Assembly: GCA_002293045.1 (NCBI GenBank)
Contig: DBCM01000001.1
Coordinates: forward strand, 1-23,878
Length of the DNA stretch: 23,878 nucleotides
Reading direction: 5' to 3'
Source: Flavobacteriales bacterium UBA958
GTDB taxonomy: Bacteria > Bacteroidota > Bacteroidia > Flavobacteriales_D > Crocinitomicaceae
The position numbers and the translations under genes were made by a program. Under the pieces are notes generated by a model. The model ran no database searches. It was not told the origin of the DNA and was given only the letters and a program-made list of their open reading frames with translations. Position 1 is the first letter of the stretch; each line of letters begins with the position of its first letter. Positions 8,148 to 16,600 of this stretch are shown one piece after another.

Positions 8148-9784
8148 TTAAATTTTATTGTTTTTACGGGATTTACCCGTGCAATTAATGCACTTGGAAG
8201 CAACAAGGCGGTCATGCAGACCACGAAACTTCCTAGGTTTAAGAGTAAAAAGGAATTCAATGATAATTCTACAGGTACTCGATCCAGGTAATACACGTCA
8301 GGATTCAAGGTTAAAAATCCCGTGAAACGCTGCAGGGCATATATGGCTATTCCAGCAATATTTCCAATGAACATACCACTTCCCACCAAATACGCTGCTT
8401 GAATTAAGAAGATCCTTCGCAGTTGTCGGTTACTGCCGCCCATCGCTTTCATTAATCCAATGAAATTTGACCGAATGATAATTAATACCAAGAGGGCAGA
8501 ACCCATGTTGATGATTCCAATCAATAACATTAATACCAAGATGATGACGACATTGATGTCTAGAAAAGCCAACCAATTGAATAAGTCTTGCTCTAAATCA
8601 AAAATACTGACCACCTTCACCAATTCCCCATGTTCGTTGGGGATGAGTTTTAATTGTTTTCTCAAGGACAGCAGGGTTTGGTCTAATGCATACCAATCCT
8701 TCGTGTGTATTTCATATCCTGAAATGAACTCTCCCGATGTGCCGTTTCCGGCGCTTATCTTGACCTCATAAACTCGAGTTTCCAATTTACTTATCGGATA
8801 ATAGTACCGGTAATGCAGCCCTGATTCATCTAAAATTTCTTTATACGGGTTGTTTCCTGCACCAGGAACAGTTTTAGCGGTATGTGAATACCGAATTTTA
8901 ATCTTATGTGAATCAATGAGTTGCGTATTGAACTCCGTGGTTTCGTAAAGTTTTAGGCGCAGTGTGGTATCGCTGAGCTTGGTCCCGAGATACTGGCCTT
9001 GAAATTGGCTTAATCCTTTACCCCAATCATAGCTCAGGTTCGTTGGCTTTCCTTGTGGTATAAAACTAACTACGAACTGGTTATTCACCAAAGAATCCCA
9101 AAGATCTAACTGACCGCTAAGGCCCCAATCGTTTAGTTTTTGGGTAATTCGGATATCGCAGATTACTAATTTCTCGTCGTAATCTTCAAAACCCGTGTCG
9201 TAAATACCAATGATTTTAAACTTCCTGGAAATGGGAGAGTCTTTCACGAAAAATGCGGAAATCTCATCATTTAGCTTAAGGTTCAGTTTGTTGCATATTC
9301 GAGATGAAATCAATATTTCGGAAGATACAGAGGGGCTCTTGTAGCTTGGAATCTTTCCCTCGATTAAATGTTCCTGGATGAACGAAAAATTATAGGAGTT
9401 ATCAATGCCTTTAAACACCAATCCCACAACATCCGAACGTTCTCCAAGCGCCTGAATTAATCCAGGTTTATAAGCAACGCGATTAAATCCTTGCACATCA
9501 TCTGTTGCATGGAGGACGCCTTCAACGAGCCTTGAAGTATGTATGGGATCGGATTCGTAGAAATCAGCATTGTTTTCATGTTGTATAAAAAGAGGCGCTG
9601 TAAATCCAGTGACCTTTCTCCGAATTTCGTTTTGAAATCCATTGACTACGGCAATCGTTAAGAGGTTTACAACAATGGATAGTGAAATACTTATTACTGC
9701 GATACGCAAAATCGGACGGGAAACTTTTATACCTTGCGAGCGATTCGGAAGAATCCGTTTAGCAATGAAAATTTCTACTGACAC
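8144..9784 (-). CDS. ABC transporter permease of the LolC/LolE/FtsX type
   Basis: A 546-residue inner-membrane protein. The N-terminus carries a short cytoplasmic segment (FIAKRIL, near residue 6), then a transmembrane helix at about 26-48. A large periplasmic domain of about 350 residues (50-405) follows. Three C-terminal helices (about 408-436, 458-485, 511-533) contain the FtsX-like signature GLMKAMGGSNRQLRRIFL. This is the MacB/LolE arrangement: relatives extract lipoproteins or act mechanically across the periplasm, using a separate ATPase. No ATP-binding subunit is encoded beside it, so the partner must lie elsewhere. Substrate is inferred only from family. A TATTTTTG box lies 19 bases before the ATG. 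It diverges from the NamZ gene. Confidence 0.87.
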   Translation of the reverse strand: MSVEIFIAKRILPNRSQGIKVSRPILRIAVISISLSIVVNLLTIAVVNGFQNEIRRKVTGFTAPLFIQHENNADFYESDPIHTSRLVEGVLHATDDVQGFNRVAYKPGLIQALGERSDVVGLVFKGIDNSYNFSFIQEHLIEGKIPSYKSPSVSSEILISSRICNKLNLKLNDEISAFFVKDSPISRKFKIIGIYDTGFEDYDEKLVICDIRITQKLNDWGLSGQLDLWDSLVNNQFVVSFIPQGKPTNLSYDWGKGLSQFQGQYLGTKLSDTTLRLKLYETTEFNTQLIDSHKIKIRYSHTAKTVPGAGNNPYKEILDESGLHYRYYYPISKLETRVYEVKISAGNGTSGEFISGYEIHTKDWYALDQTLLSLRKQLKLIPNEHGELVKVVSIFDLEQDLFNWLAFLDINVVIILVLMLLIGIINMGSALLVLIIIRSNFIGLMKAMGGSNRQLRRIFLIQAAYLVGSGMFIGNIAGIAIYALQRFTGFLTLNPDVYYLDRVPVELSLNSFLLLNLGSFVVCMTALLLPSALIARVNPVKTIKFN

Positions 9785-9803
9785 TTTTTATAATTTACTC
9801 AGC

Positions 9804-9811
9804 CAAAAATA
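9804..9811 (-). promoter_or_regulatory. Putative -7 promoter box TATTTTTG for the permease
   Basis: Minus-strand TATTTTTG fits TAnnTTTG and lies 19 bases before the ATG at 9784. It sits in the 43-base gap between the permease and the divergent muramidase gene. I find no equivalent box for the plus-strand gene in this gap. Confidence 0.4.
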
Positions 9812-9827
9812 CGCTAATCTATTGGGT

Positions 9828-11030
9828 ATGCATCATGGTTCACAAAATTATCCGTGGTTCATGCGTCTATTTGGTTTACTTGTGCTCGCTTGGTTTGTTA
9901 ATGCTTCGGGAATCGCAGAGCCGTCCGCTGCAAAACCGATTTATCCAGGAGCGGAACGCATGGGGCTCTATTTGGATAGTTTGAAAGGAAAACGCATTGC
10001 CGTCGTAGCAAACCAAACCTCTTTGGTGAAAGGAGTCCACTTGGTAGATACCTTGCTTTGCGAAGAAATTAATATCGTAAAGATTTTCGCACCCGAGCAC
10101 GGATTCAGGGGGGAGGGTGACGCAGGGGAGCACATTCACAGTACAAAAGATGAACGCACAGGGATTTCAGTAGTCTCCTTGTATGGGAACCACAAAAAGC
10201 CTACCGCCCTTGACTTGTTGGATGTAGATGTAGTCATTTTTGATATTCAAGACGTAGGTGTTCGATTTTACACGTATTTATCCACCTTGCACTATGTGAT
10301 GGAAGCGTGTGCCGAAAATAATAAACGCTTGATTATTCTCGATCGTCCGAATCCGAATGCACATTATGTGGACGGGCCCATCTTAGAGCCTGAATTTAAG
10401 TCCTTTGTTGGAATGCATCCCGTACCTATCGTATATGGCATGAGCATCGGTGAATATGCACAAATGATCAACGGTGAGTTTTGGTTGAGCGACTCTATTC
10501 AATGTCAGCTTCAAGTAATTCCATGTAAAAATTATTCGCATAAATCTGTATATCAGCTTTCTGTTCCGCCGTCCCCTAATTTGAAATCTGATTTGGCCAT
10601 AGCCTTGTACCCGAGTTTGTGTCTTTTTGAGGCTACTACGGTGAGTATCGGTCGGGGTACTGCCAGACCTTTTGAGCAATATGGGCACCCGAGATTTCCA
10701 AGTACAGGGTTTTACTTTGTTCCTAAACCCCAGACTGGTGCTAAGAATCCTCCGCACGTTGATCGTATTTGTCATGGGTTTGATTTGGCAAAAACATCCC
10801 AAACTCGAACCTACGAGTTAAATTTATTTTTCCTAACGAATGCGAGGGATTTACTTGGGGATTCGGCTGTATTTATTGATCAAAATGCCTTCTTCAACCG
10901 CCTTGCCGGAACAAATTCCTTGAAAGAACAATTATACAAAGGTTGGGGGCCTAAGGAGATTAGAGCATCGTGGAAACCGGGCCTAGAAAAATTTCTCAGT
11001 ATCCGAAAGAAATATTTAATTTACCGCTGA
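9828..11030 (+). CDS. namZ: Exported exo-beta-N-acetylmuramidase, NamZ/DUF1343 (GH171) family
   Basis: A 400-residue protein when started at the ATG at 9828. The open frame reaches back to 9642, but that part is antisense to the permease gene. A hydrophobic stretch (RLFGLLVLAWFVNASG) directly after the start looks like a signal peptide; a second ATG at 9861 would give an even more typical one. The body is the DUF1343 family: GKRIAVVANQTSLV, FAPEHGFRGEGDAG, DVVIFDIQDVGVRFYTYLST, DRPNPN, and SIGRGTARPFEQYGHP. A Bacillus member is known to release N-acetylmuramic acid from the non-reducing ends of peptidoglycan fragments. A role in cell-wall recycling or scavenging in the periplasm is therefore likely. 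The last 10 bases overlap the convergent purE. Which of the two ATGs is used remains open. Confidence 0.85.
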   Translation: MHHGSQNYPWFMRLFGLLVLAWFVNASGIAEPSAAKPIYPGAERMGLYLDSLKGKRIAVVANQTSLVKGVHLVDTLLCEEINIVKIFAPEHGFRGEGDAGEHIHSTKDERTGISVVSLYGNHKKPTALDLLDVDVVIFDIQDVGVRFYTYLSTLHYVMEACAENNKRLIILDRPNPNAHYVDGPILEPEFKSFVGMHPVPIVYGMSIGEYAQMINGEFWLSDSIQCQLQVIPCKNYSHKSVYQLSVPPSPNLKSDLAIALYPSLCLFEATTVSIGRGTARPFEQYGHPRFPSTGFYFVPKPQTGAKNPPHVDRICHGFDLAKTSQTRTYELNLFFLTNARDLLGDSAVFIDQNAFFNRLAGTNSLKEQLYKGWGPKEIRASWKPGLEKFLSIRKKYLIYR

Positions 11031-11512
11031 GTTAGGCGTTCCTGACTTTCCTCCACGGCAGCTTCCATTTGTTTCGCATACGCATCGATGATTGATCCAA
11101 TTTCAGGGTCAGTTGCACCGATGATTCGTGCGGCTAATACCCCGGCGTTTTTTGCAGCATTCAAGGCTACGGTAGCCACAGGAATGCCATTGGGCATTTG
11201 TAAAATACTCAGGATACTATCCCAGCCATCGATGGAGTTGCTTGATTTTATCGGAACGCCAATAACGGGAAGTGAAGTAAGCGATGCGACCATTCCAGGC
11301 AAGTGTGCAGCACCCCCGGCACCAGCAATGATTACATTAATTCCGTTTGACTTTGCAGCTTTTGCAAAAGCCACCATCTTTTCAGGGGTTCTGTGCGCGG
11401 AAACAACCTCTACGTGCGTGGGTATTCCAAAATCCTTTAACAGAAGCTCCGCTTCCTTCATGATTGGATAATCAGAGGCGCTTCCCATAATAATTGCAAC
11501 CTTATACGTCAT
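11021..11512 (-). CDS. purE: N5-carboxyaminoimidazole ribonucleotide mutase PurE
   Basis: A 163-residue protein, the normal length of class I PurE. It carries the conserved IIMGSASDYPIM at the N-terminus, SAHRTPEKM near residue 40, and GAGGAAHLPGMVAS around 64-77 followed by PVIGVPI. It converts N5-CAIR to CAIR in de novo purine synthesis; the partner PurK is not in this window. The ATG lies inside the end of the upstream tatA-like gene (11-base overlap), so expression is probably coupled to that gene and the dehydrogenase before it. The final 10 bases overlap the end of the convergent namZ. No terminator hairpin is visible after it. Confidence 0.96.
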   Translation of the reverse strand: MTYKVAIIMGSASDYPIMKEAELLLKDFGIPTHVEVVSAHRTPEKMVAFAKAAKSNGINVIIAGAGGAAHLPGMVASLTSLPVIGVPIKSSNSIDGWDSILSILQMPNGIPVATVALNAAKNAGVLAARIIGATDPEIGSIIDAYAKQMEAAVEESQERLTQR

Positions 11513-11945
11513 TTGATGGGGTATTTTCTTGAGTTAATTTAGTAGTTTCTGCGGATTGTTCTGTTGATTCAGGTTCCGCTATGCTTGCTTCGGAAGTGGC
11601 GTGCTCGCCAACCGATTGTTGTTGTATCACCGTATTGATTTTACTTCCTTCGTAATGCATGGTATTTCCAATATCAGAAAATACCTGATCCATAGGTTTC
11701 AGTAATTCTTCTTCCGGTTGTTTCAGGATCTGTTCGATGTTTAAATCTTTTTTGATGTCAACACCAGACTTTCGAATTTCACTTTTAATTTCTTCGGAGG
11801 CATTCCGAATAGAGAACAAGGCCTTTCCGAGGGTTTTCGCAATGCCTGGTATACTTTTAGGACCAAAAAAAATAAGCACCACGAGAATAATGACCAATAC
11901 TTCATAGCCGTCAACATCGTTAAAAAGCAGGGGCATTGTAACCAT
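11502..11945 (-). CDS. tatA: Twin-arginine translocase TatA/TatB-like subunit
   Basis: A 147-residue protein with one N-terminal transmembrane helix (EVLVIILVVLIFFGP, about residues 15-29). The FGP hinge and an amphipathic helix (KSIPGIAKTLGKALFSIRNA) follow, the classic TatA/TatB layout. The long C-terminal tail is acidic and rich in Glu, Ser and Thr, longer than in a minimal TatA. It would form part of the inner-membrane channel for folded proteins; tatC is not in the window. The open frame begins at a TTG at 11948, but the ATG at 11945 is directly downstream and is preceded at 5 bases by a TAACTTTG box. Another ATG at 11936 is possible. It overlaps purE by 11 bases and follows the dehydrogenase by about 20. 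TatA versus TatB is not resolved. Confidence 0.85.
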   Translation of the reverse strand: MVTMPLLFNDVDGYEVLVIILVVLIFFGPKSIPGIAKTLGKALFSIRNASEEIKSEIRKSGVDIKKDLNIEQILKQPEEELLKPMDQVFSDIGNTMHYEGSKINTVIQQQSVGEHATSEASIAEPESTEQSAETTKLTQENTPSNDV

Positions 11946-11950
11946 CAAAA

Positions 11951-11958
11951 CAAAGTTA
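11951..11958 (-). promoter_or_regulatory. Putative -7 promoter box TAACTTTG for tatA-purE
   Basis: Minus-strand TAACTTTG matches TAnnTTTG and is followed by TTTTG and then the ATG at 11945. It falls in the short gap after the dehydrogenase stop, so it could act as an internal promoter giving a leaderless tatA-purE transcript. No -33 element is evident at the usual distance. Confidence 0.45.
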
Positions 11959-11965
11959 CGACATT

Positions 11966-12739
11966 TTACTTCGTTTGTATTTTTTCAACTACTTTAAGGA
12001 TGAATATTTTTGGAATAAACGGAGAGAGGTAATTGATTAGGATATGAAAGCCAAGGTCGCTAATGATGATGGTTTTTCCTTTCATCATTGCTTTATATCC
12101 TTTTAGTGCAGTTGAATATGCGTCGGCACCTTTTTCAAACATTTTCGCATTTCCCATGCCTGCTGCAAATTCGAATTCTGTTTTTACAGGCCCTGGGCAA
12201 AGCGCAGTAACACTTACTGCGGTATTTCGCAATTCATAATTTGTTGCCTTGGTTAAGGAAACCACAAACGCTTTGGTAGCGAAATAGGTGGCCTGAAGTG
12301 GACCAGGAATAAACCCTGCGGTACTTGCTGTATGCAGTATTTTCCCTTCGTTTTTCTCAATCATTTCTGGAAGAAACCCATGCGTTAATGCAGTTAAGGC
12401 TTGCACGTTTACAGCAATCATTTGATGGTCATCCGCTGCTGAACGATCTGCGAATTTACCCCAACCACCGAATCCGGCATTATTGAAAAGATAATTAATA
12501 AAAATCCCGGTGGATTTAATGCTTGAAATCAGCCGTTCAACTTCATCTATGTTCCCCAAATCCGCGGCAAAAACATGCGCTTCAACCGAATATTTCTCCT
12601 TAAGCTCTGTAGCGAGCTCGTTCAATGCCTCAACTCTTCGAGCAACTAAAACCACGTTGTTTCCACGTGATGCGTGTATTCGTGCGAGTTCTTTTCCTAT
12701 GCCACTGGAGGCTCCTGTTATCAATCCTGCTTTTACCAT
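11966..12739 (-). CDS. Short-chain dehydrogenase/reductase (SDR, classical type)
   Basis: A 257-residue oxidoreductase of classical SDR length. It has the cofactor motif TGASSGIG at 8-15, an Arg-rich segment after strand 2 (VARRVEAL) suggesting NADP(H), NNAG at 86-89, catalytic Ser near 139 (HTASTAG), and the Y-x3-K pair at Tyr152 and Lys156 (YFATK). The C-terminal end is hydrophobic (FHILINYLSPFIPKIFIL), which could associate with membrane and is seen in SDRs acting on lipids. The start is 6 bases after the stop of the large secreted protein and the end is about 20 bases before tatA, so it sits in the middle of a minus-strand operon. The substrate cannot be named. Confidence 0.9.
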   Translation of the reverse strand: MVKAGLITGASSGIGKELARIHASRGNNVVLVARRVEALNELATELKEKYSVEAHVFAADLGNIDEVERLISSIKSTGIFINYLFNNAGFGGWGKFADRSAADDHQMIAVNVQALTALTHGFLPEMIEKNEGKILHTASTAGFIPGPLQATYFATKAFVVSLTKATNYELRNTAVSVTALCPGPVKTEFEFAAGMGNAKMFEKGADAYSTALKGYKAMMKGKTIIISDLGFHILINYLSPFIPKIFILKVVEKIQTK

Positions 12740-12745
12740 GTTTTT

Positions 12746-15700
12746 TTACCGTGTTAAATGAATGAAATAGTACGAAGTAATAGTCTTTTGTAAATCAGTT
12801 AAAATGATGGTATATACCCCCTCTGTTACATCGTTCCCGTTTTGGTCTTTTCCATCCCAATTATTCGCGTAAGATTCTGAGTAGTAAACCACATTTCCCC
12901 AACGATTAAGAATGGTTAAGGAAGTTCCTGGTTTAAGCGATTGAATGAACAATACATCGTTGATCATATCATCATTGGGACTGAATACATTCGGTACTTG
13001 AATTTGGTCGTACACCGTAATGAATGCATTCGCTGTATCCACGCATCCTTCGTTATTGGTTACCGTTAATGTCACTTGAAAAGTCCCTGCGGTGTAGCTA
13101 TAACTCCAAGGTGAAGGTTGAAACATGGTAATCCCCGCATTTACCCACTGTTCTGAGGTGTAATTCGTTGAAGTGTTTGTAAATGTTACGCTATCTCCAA
13201 GATTGGGAAGGAGTGGGGTGTAGGTAAATGAAGCGATGGGATAGTTCGGCGGGGTTAAGGTATACAAAGCAGATGTATCGCTGCACCCGTTGGCATCGGT
13301 CACTGAAAGAATATAGTTTCCTGCAGTTAAATTTTGCAAATTCAAACTGTTGATGTTTCCCGGTTGCCAAGTATAGGTATAGGAATTTGTTCCTCCACTC
13401 GCGCTAATCCCAGTAATGCTTCCATTTACCAAGCAGGTGGGATTTACCACGTTTACTTGGGTTTCATTCAAGACCACAGGAGTTAAGGCAGGAACGGTAA
13501 CAGTCATGGTTGAAATACAATTGTTGGCATCAGTAACGGTAAGTGTGTACATTCCTGTCCCGACGCTTACATTGTCAGCCGTATTGATGGAATTGCTCCA
13601 GCTGTATTGGATTCCAACAGCATTGCTAATTATACCTGTAATAGAGCCAGGTTCACCGTTACACCCTACAGGGATGATTTGGAGTTGTGTCGTGTCAATG
13701 ATAGGCCCACCCGTAGAGTTAATAATAATTCCTGTAATACTATCGCTACATCCAGCATTATCGGTTACCACAAGACTGTATGATCCCGGTGCCAATCCAT
13801 TCGGTAGATTCAAGGTGTTCTGTTGGTTAGACCAAAGATACGTGAGTGGGGGAGTGCCTCCAATAATGGTTATTCCCGAAATCCCGCCGTTGTTTTGCCC
13901 GCAAAGTTCATCCAATACTTGCATTGAGGTGGTATCAATGACGGGAGGTGCGGCTGCCAGTACGTTCAGTGGTCCCAAGGTATCTACACAATTGTTTTGA
14001 TCTGTGACAATAAGTGTATACTGCCCTGCAGCAACATTGTTTAGGTTTGCGGAATTTATATTTCCTGGAATCCAAAGATAGTTCAGTCCGTTTCCTGTGG
14101 CAGTAATTCCACTAATTCCACCATCTTGCTGACCGCAATGCGCTGGGGCATAGGTGATTTGACTGGAATCTATGGTGGGGCCACTCGTGAATGGAACTGT
14201 CAGCGGACTTGAAACGGCAATACACCCATTTCCATCGGTAACCGTGAGGGTATAACTGCCACTCACTAATCCGGAAGGACTAATCGCAGTACCGCCATTG
14301 TTACTCCAAGAATAGCTTAAATTATTTCCAGTGGCGGTAATTCCACTGATGCTTCCGAGGGTCCCGTTGCACGATTGCGCGGTAATTATGGCGTTGTTCG
14401 TATTAACACTGGGACCGTTTGTACCCGAAATTGTGAATGGGGCAGAGGTACTTGAGCAACCGGCAGCATCAGATACCGTTAGCGTGTAGGTTCCTGCGGG
14501 AGCATTCGTAAGGTTCAGTGTGTTTCCTCCATTATTTGACCATACGTAGGTGTAGGGTTGTGCGCCACCGTTTACGCTCAGTCCAATAATCGAACCTGGA
14601 ACTAAACACGTTGCGTTGGTTATGGTTGGAATGCCTGTAATTTGTGGAGAGGCACCAATAACCACAGTAACTGGTTTTCGGAATGATCCGGGACACAGCC
14701 CGATATAATAGGTTGTTGTGGTGTTGAGTACAGGGGTAGTGAATGTTGTACCGGTGCCTGCAACGGTATTTCCAAAAGGGGTAGTATACCAAGTTAGGTT
14801 ACCAGCGGGGGGATTTCCAAGGGTCGAGGCACTGAGTGTGGCTGAACCAGAACCGCATAGGGTATCGTTCGCTGCGATGATATCATAAAAAGAGGTGTTT
14901 GTGGTTGAAATACCGCTTGCGCCGCCCGTTGCTCCATTTGGAGGGAAATTCGGAACAAAGGTTGAATTCGTAACGCCAGAAATTCCTCCATTTACTTGCT
15001 GAATTGGTGTGCCGCTTGAAATGGAAATATATCCGCCGCCGCCGCCGCCACCGGGTCCATCCGCCTCCATGGAAGGGGATGAGGCAAAGGCTCCAAAAGA
15101 AATGACTTGATTTCCTCCGTTTCCTCCATTGGCTTGAAGTGTAATGGTATTGGGTATGGCGCTCGCATTGGAGATGTAAATACTTCCGCCTCCACCTGCG
15201 CCACCTGCGCCGTCATTCCCATATTTTTGTGTTGATGCCTGAGGTGCGGTTTGCCCGTTTGGATTGGCGTTTACTCCGTTTTCACCATTTGCTTCAACGG
15301 TTCCATTGCCTGAAATACTGCCATAAACTCTGATGTATGCGATGCCTCCACCTCGTCCACCGTTGCCTCCTTGCGCGTTGTTCTGGTCTCCAGCACCGCC
15401 ACCGCCTCCAGCAAACAAGCGCGTATTATCTTGGGTTAGAGGATGCCCCCCTAATCCGCCCTCTTTTCTTCGATAATCCCCTCCCCAAGCGGTACTGTTC
15501 GGACCAACGGTATTTTCGTTTTGGTTTACCGTCGCGCCTGAATAACCGCCTCTTCCTCCACCTGGACTAATGGATCCTCCCATGCCCGCTAATTCCAGAT
15601 TCCAATTTACGTTATACGTAGGATTAGGAACCCCTTTTCCCGTGTACGGTAGTGCCACATTACCCACATTACATCCGCCTCCACCTCCGGCATTGTGATT

Positions 15701-16555
15701 GTTTCCACCGCCTCCGCCATTGGCCGGGGCACTTTTACAATACCTGGAGTAAATGGCGTCATATTCCGTGTAGAATCCGGCAATACTTTCTCCTTTTTCT
15801 GCCCCTTGGGTAGCCACATGAGATGCGCAAAATCCAATATCATTAACATTCCCAGGCGGGCTTCCTAAGGTCTGGTCCTCGGTAGCGCCGCCGCGAAAAC
15901 CAGATCCACTGGCAGATATTTTAGCGCTTGAATTGAGGAGCAGGTTCCCGTCAACTTCTACTGCTACGACGCCTCCGGTGTTCCCATTCCATAAACTGGG
16001 TACAACGGACGTATTTGCATTCAGCGTTAAGTTGATAAACCGAGGAATGCGAACAACTTGCACATGTCCGGATATCGTATAGTTATTTGTCAGGGGACAC
16101 ATCAAACTGATGGTGTTCGCTCCTGAAACAGATTTAACCTCAGCGAGCTCGAATTTGCCGGCATTATGGTAGTTGGTAATTTCACCCCACAAAGGAATGT
16201 GTTGGTTCCAATCGTTGATGTGTCCTTGTGGTGTGGTGTATGGACCCCAGAATTGTCCGTTAGAGGAAACATATTCACTGGCAGGGTAGGTATCAACGTT
16301 TAGTGTGGCGCCTTGCATCTGAATGATCATGATTAAATCACCAGGAGTCAACACTCCTTGAAAAAAGCCACCGACCATGGTATTTGATGCCACGGTAATT
16401 AAGGTTTGACCTGCTGATGCATTGGCATTAAGCACGGTATAACTGTTTACTAAAGCATTTAGGGAGGTAACCGTGTAAGACCCATCTTTACCGCGTTGTG
16501 CAAGGCAATGTAAGGTGGTGGACAGTATGAAGGAAAATAAAAAAAGTTGTTTCAT
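12746..16555 (-). CDS. Large secreted protein with Gly-rich region, six SprB-like repeats, PKD domain and type B T9SS sorting domain
   Basis: A 1269-residue exported protein. Residues 1-19 are a signal peptide (MKQLFLFSFILSTTLHCLA). Residues 20-200 form an N-terminal domain rich in beta strand. Residues 210-560 are very Gly/Asn-rich with runs such as GGGGGGG. About 555-635 is an Ig-like segment. Residues 645-1100 contain six SprB-type repeats of about 75 residues, each with an early Cys, a G-(S/G)-I-x-G-(I/L) turn, a Y-x-W motif, YxLxVTD and a second Cys. A PKD-like domain (1107-1182) is followed by the gliding-motility-type C-terminal domain (1186-1269: VFSPNDDMIND, LNRWGNVVY, WDGKD, GVYTIIL), the signal for type IX secretion. 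It is probably a surface adhesin or matrix protein. A family 2 glycosyltransferase lies directly upstream and an SDR 6 bases downstream. No catalytic domain is recognised. Confidence 0.88.
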   Translation of the reverse strand: MKQLFLFSFILSTTLHCLAQRGKDGSYTVTSLNALVNSYTVLNANASAGQTLITVASNTMVGGFFQGVLTPGDLIMIIQMQGATLNVDTYPASEYVSSNGQFWGPYTTPQGHINDWNQHIPLWGEITNYHNAGKFELAEVKSVSGANTISLMCPLTNNYTISGHVQVVRIPRFINLTLNANTSVVPSLWNGNTGGVVAVEVDGNLLLNSSAKISASGSGFRGGATEDQTLGSPPGNVNDIGFCASHVATQGAEKGESIAGFYTEYDAIYSRYCKSAPANGGGGGNNHNAGGGGGCNVGNVALPYTGKGVPNPTYNVNWNLELAGMGGSISPGGGRGGYSGATVNQNENTVGPNSTAWGGDYRRKEGGLGGHPLTQDNTRLFAGGGGGAGDQNNAQGGNGGRGGGIAYIRVYGSISGNGTVEANGENGVNANPNGQTAPQASTQKYGNDGAGGAGGGGSIYISNASAIPNTITLQANGGNGGNQVISFGAFASSPSMEADGPGGGGGGGYISISSGTPIQQVNGGISGVTNSTFVPNFPPNGATGGASGISTTNTSFYDIIAANDTLCGSGSATLSASTLGNPPAGNLTWYTTPFGNTVAGTGTTFTTPVLNTTTTYYIGLCPGSFRKPVTVVIGASPQITGIPTITNATCLVPGSIIGLSVNGGAQPYTYVWSNNGGNTLNLTNAPAGTYTLTVSDAAGCSSTSAPFTISGTNGPSVNTNNAIITAQSCNGTLGSISGITATGNNLSYSWSNNGGTAISPSGLVSGSYTLTVTDGNGCIAVSSPLTVPFTSGPTIDSSQITYAPAHCGQQDGGISGITATGNGLNYLWIPGNINSANLNNVAAGQYTLIVTDQNNCVDTLGPLNVLAAAPPVIDTTSMQVLDELCGQNNGGISGITIIGGTPPLTYLWSNQQNTLNLPNGLAPGSYSLVVTDNAGCSDSITGIIINSTGGPIIDTTQLQIIPVGCNGEPGSITGIISNAVGIQYSWSNSINTADNVSVGTGMYTLTVTDANNCISTMTVTVPALTPVVLNETQVNVVNPTCLVNGSITGISASGGTNSYTYTWQPGNINSLNLQNLTAGNYILSVTDANGCSDTSALYTLTPPNYPIASFTYTPLLPNLGDSVTFTNTSTNYTSEQWVNAGITMFQPSPWSYSYTAGTFQVTLTVTNNEGCVDTANAFITVYDQIQVPNVFSPNDDMINDVLFIQSLKPGTSLTILNRWGNVVYYSESYANNWDGKDQNGNDVTEGVYTIILTDLQKTITSYYFIHLTR
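13256..14623 (-). repeat. Six SprB-type protein repeats within the secreted protein
   Basis: The six units span protein residues of about 645-712, 721-790, 800-868, 876-948, 955-1024 and 1032-1100. Each pairs an early Cys (for example HCGQQDGGISGI, LCGQNNGGISGI) with a late one in TD-x-x-x-C (TDQNNC, TDNAGC, TDANNC, TDANGC). Units 2-4 end with linkers of the form P-x-ID. DNA identity between units is visibly low, so these are old duplications kept at protein level. Confidence 0.8.
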
Positions 16556-16600
16556 GACTTGGAGTGCGCAGGAGACGTTTGATTCGTAAAATTAGTTGTT

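Noticed and set aside
9642..9827. N-terminal extension of the NamZ protein by 62 residues.
   Set aside because: It is antisense to the permease N-terminus, and a signal-peptide-like segment lies after the ATGs at 9828 and 9861. An exported enzyme would not carry 62 extra residues before it.
13416..14000. A 194-codon plus-strand open frame opposite the SprB repeats.
   Set aside because: It is antisense to a strongly supported repeat protein, shows no known motif and reflects the Thr/Gly/Asn-rich codon pattern on the other strand.
16556..16600. Possible promoter for the large secreted protein (TAATTTTA on the minus strand).
   Set aside because: It lacks the final G of TAnnTTTG and has no -33 partner; it is too weak to call as a feature.
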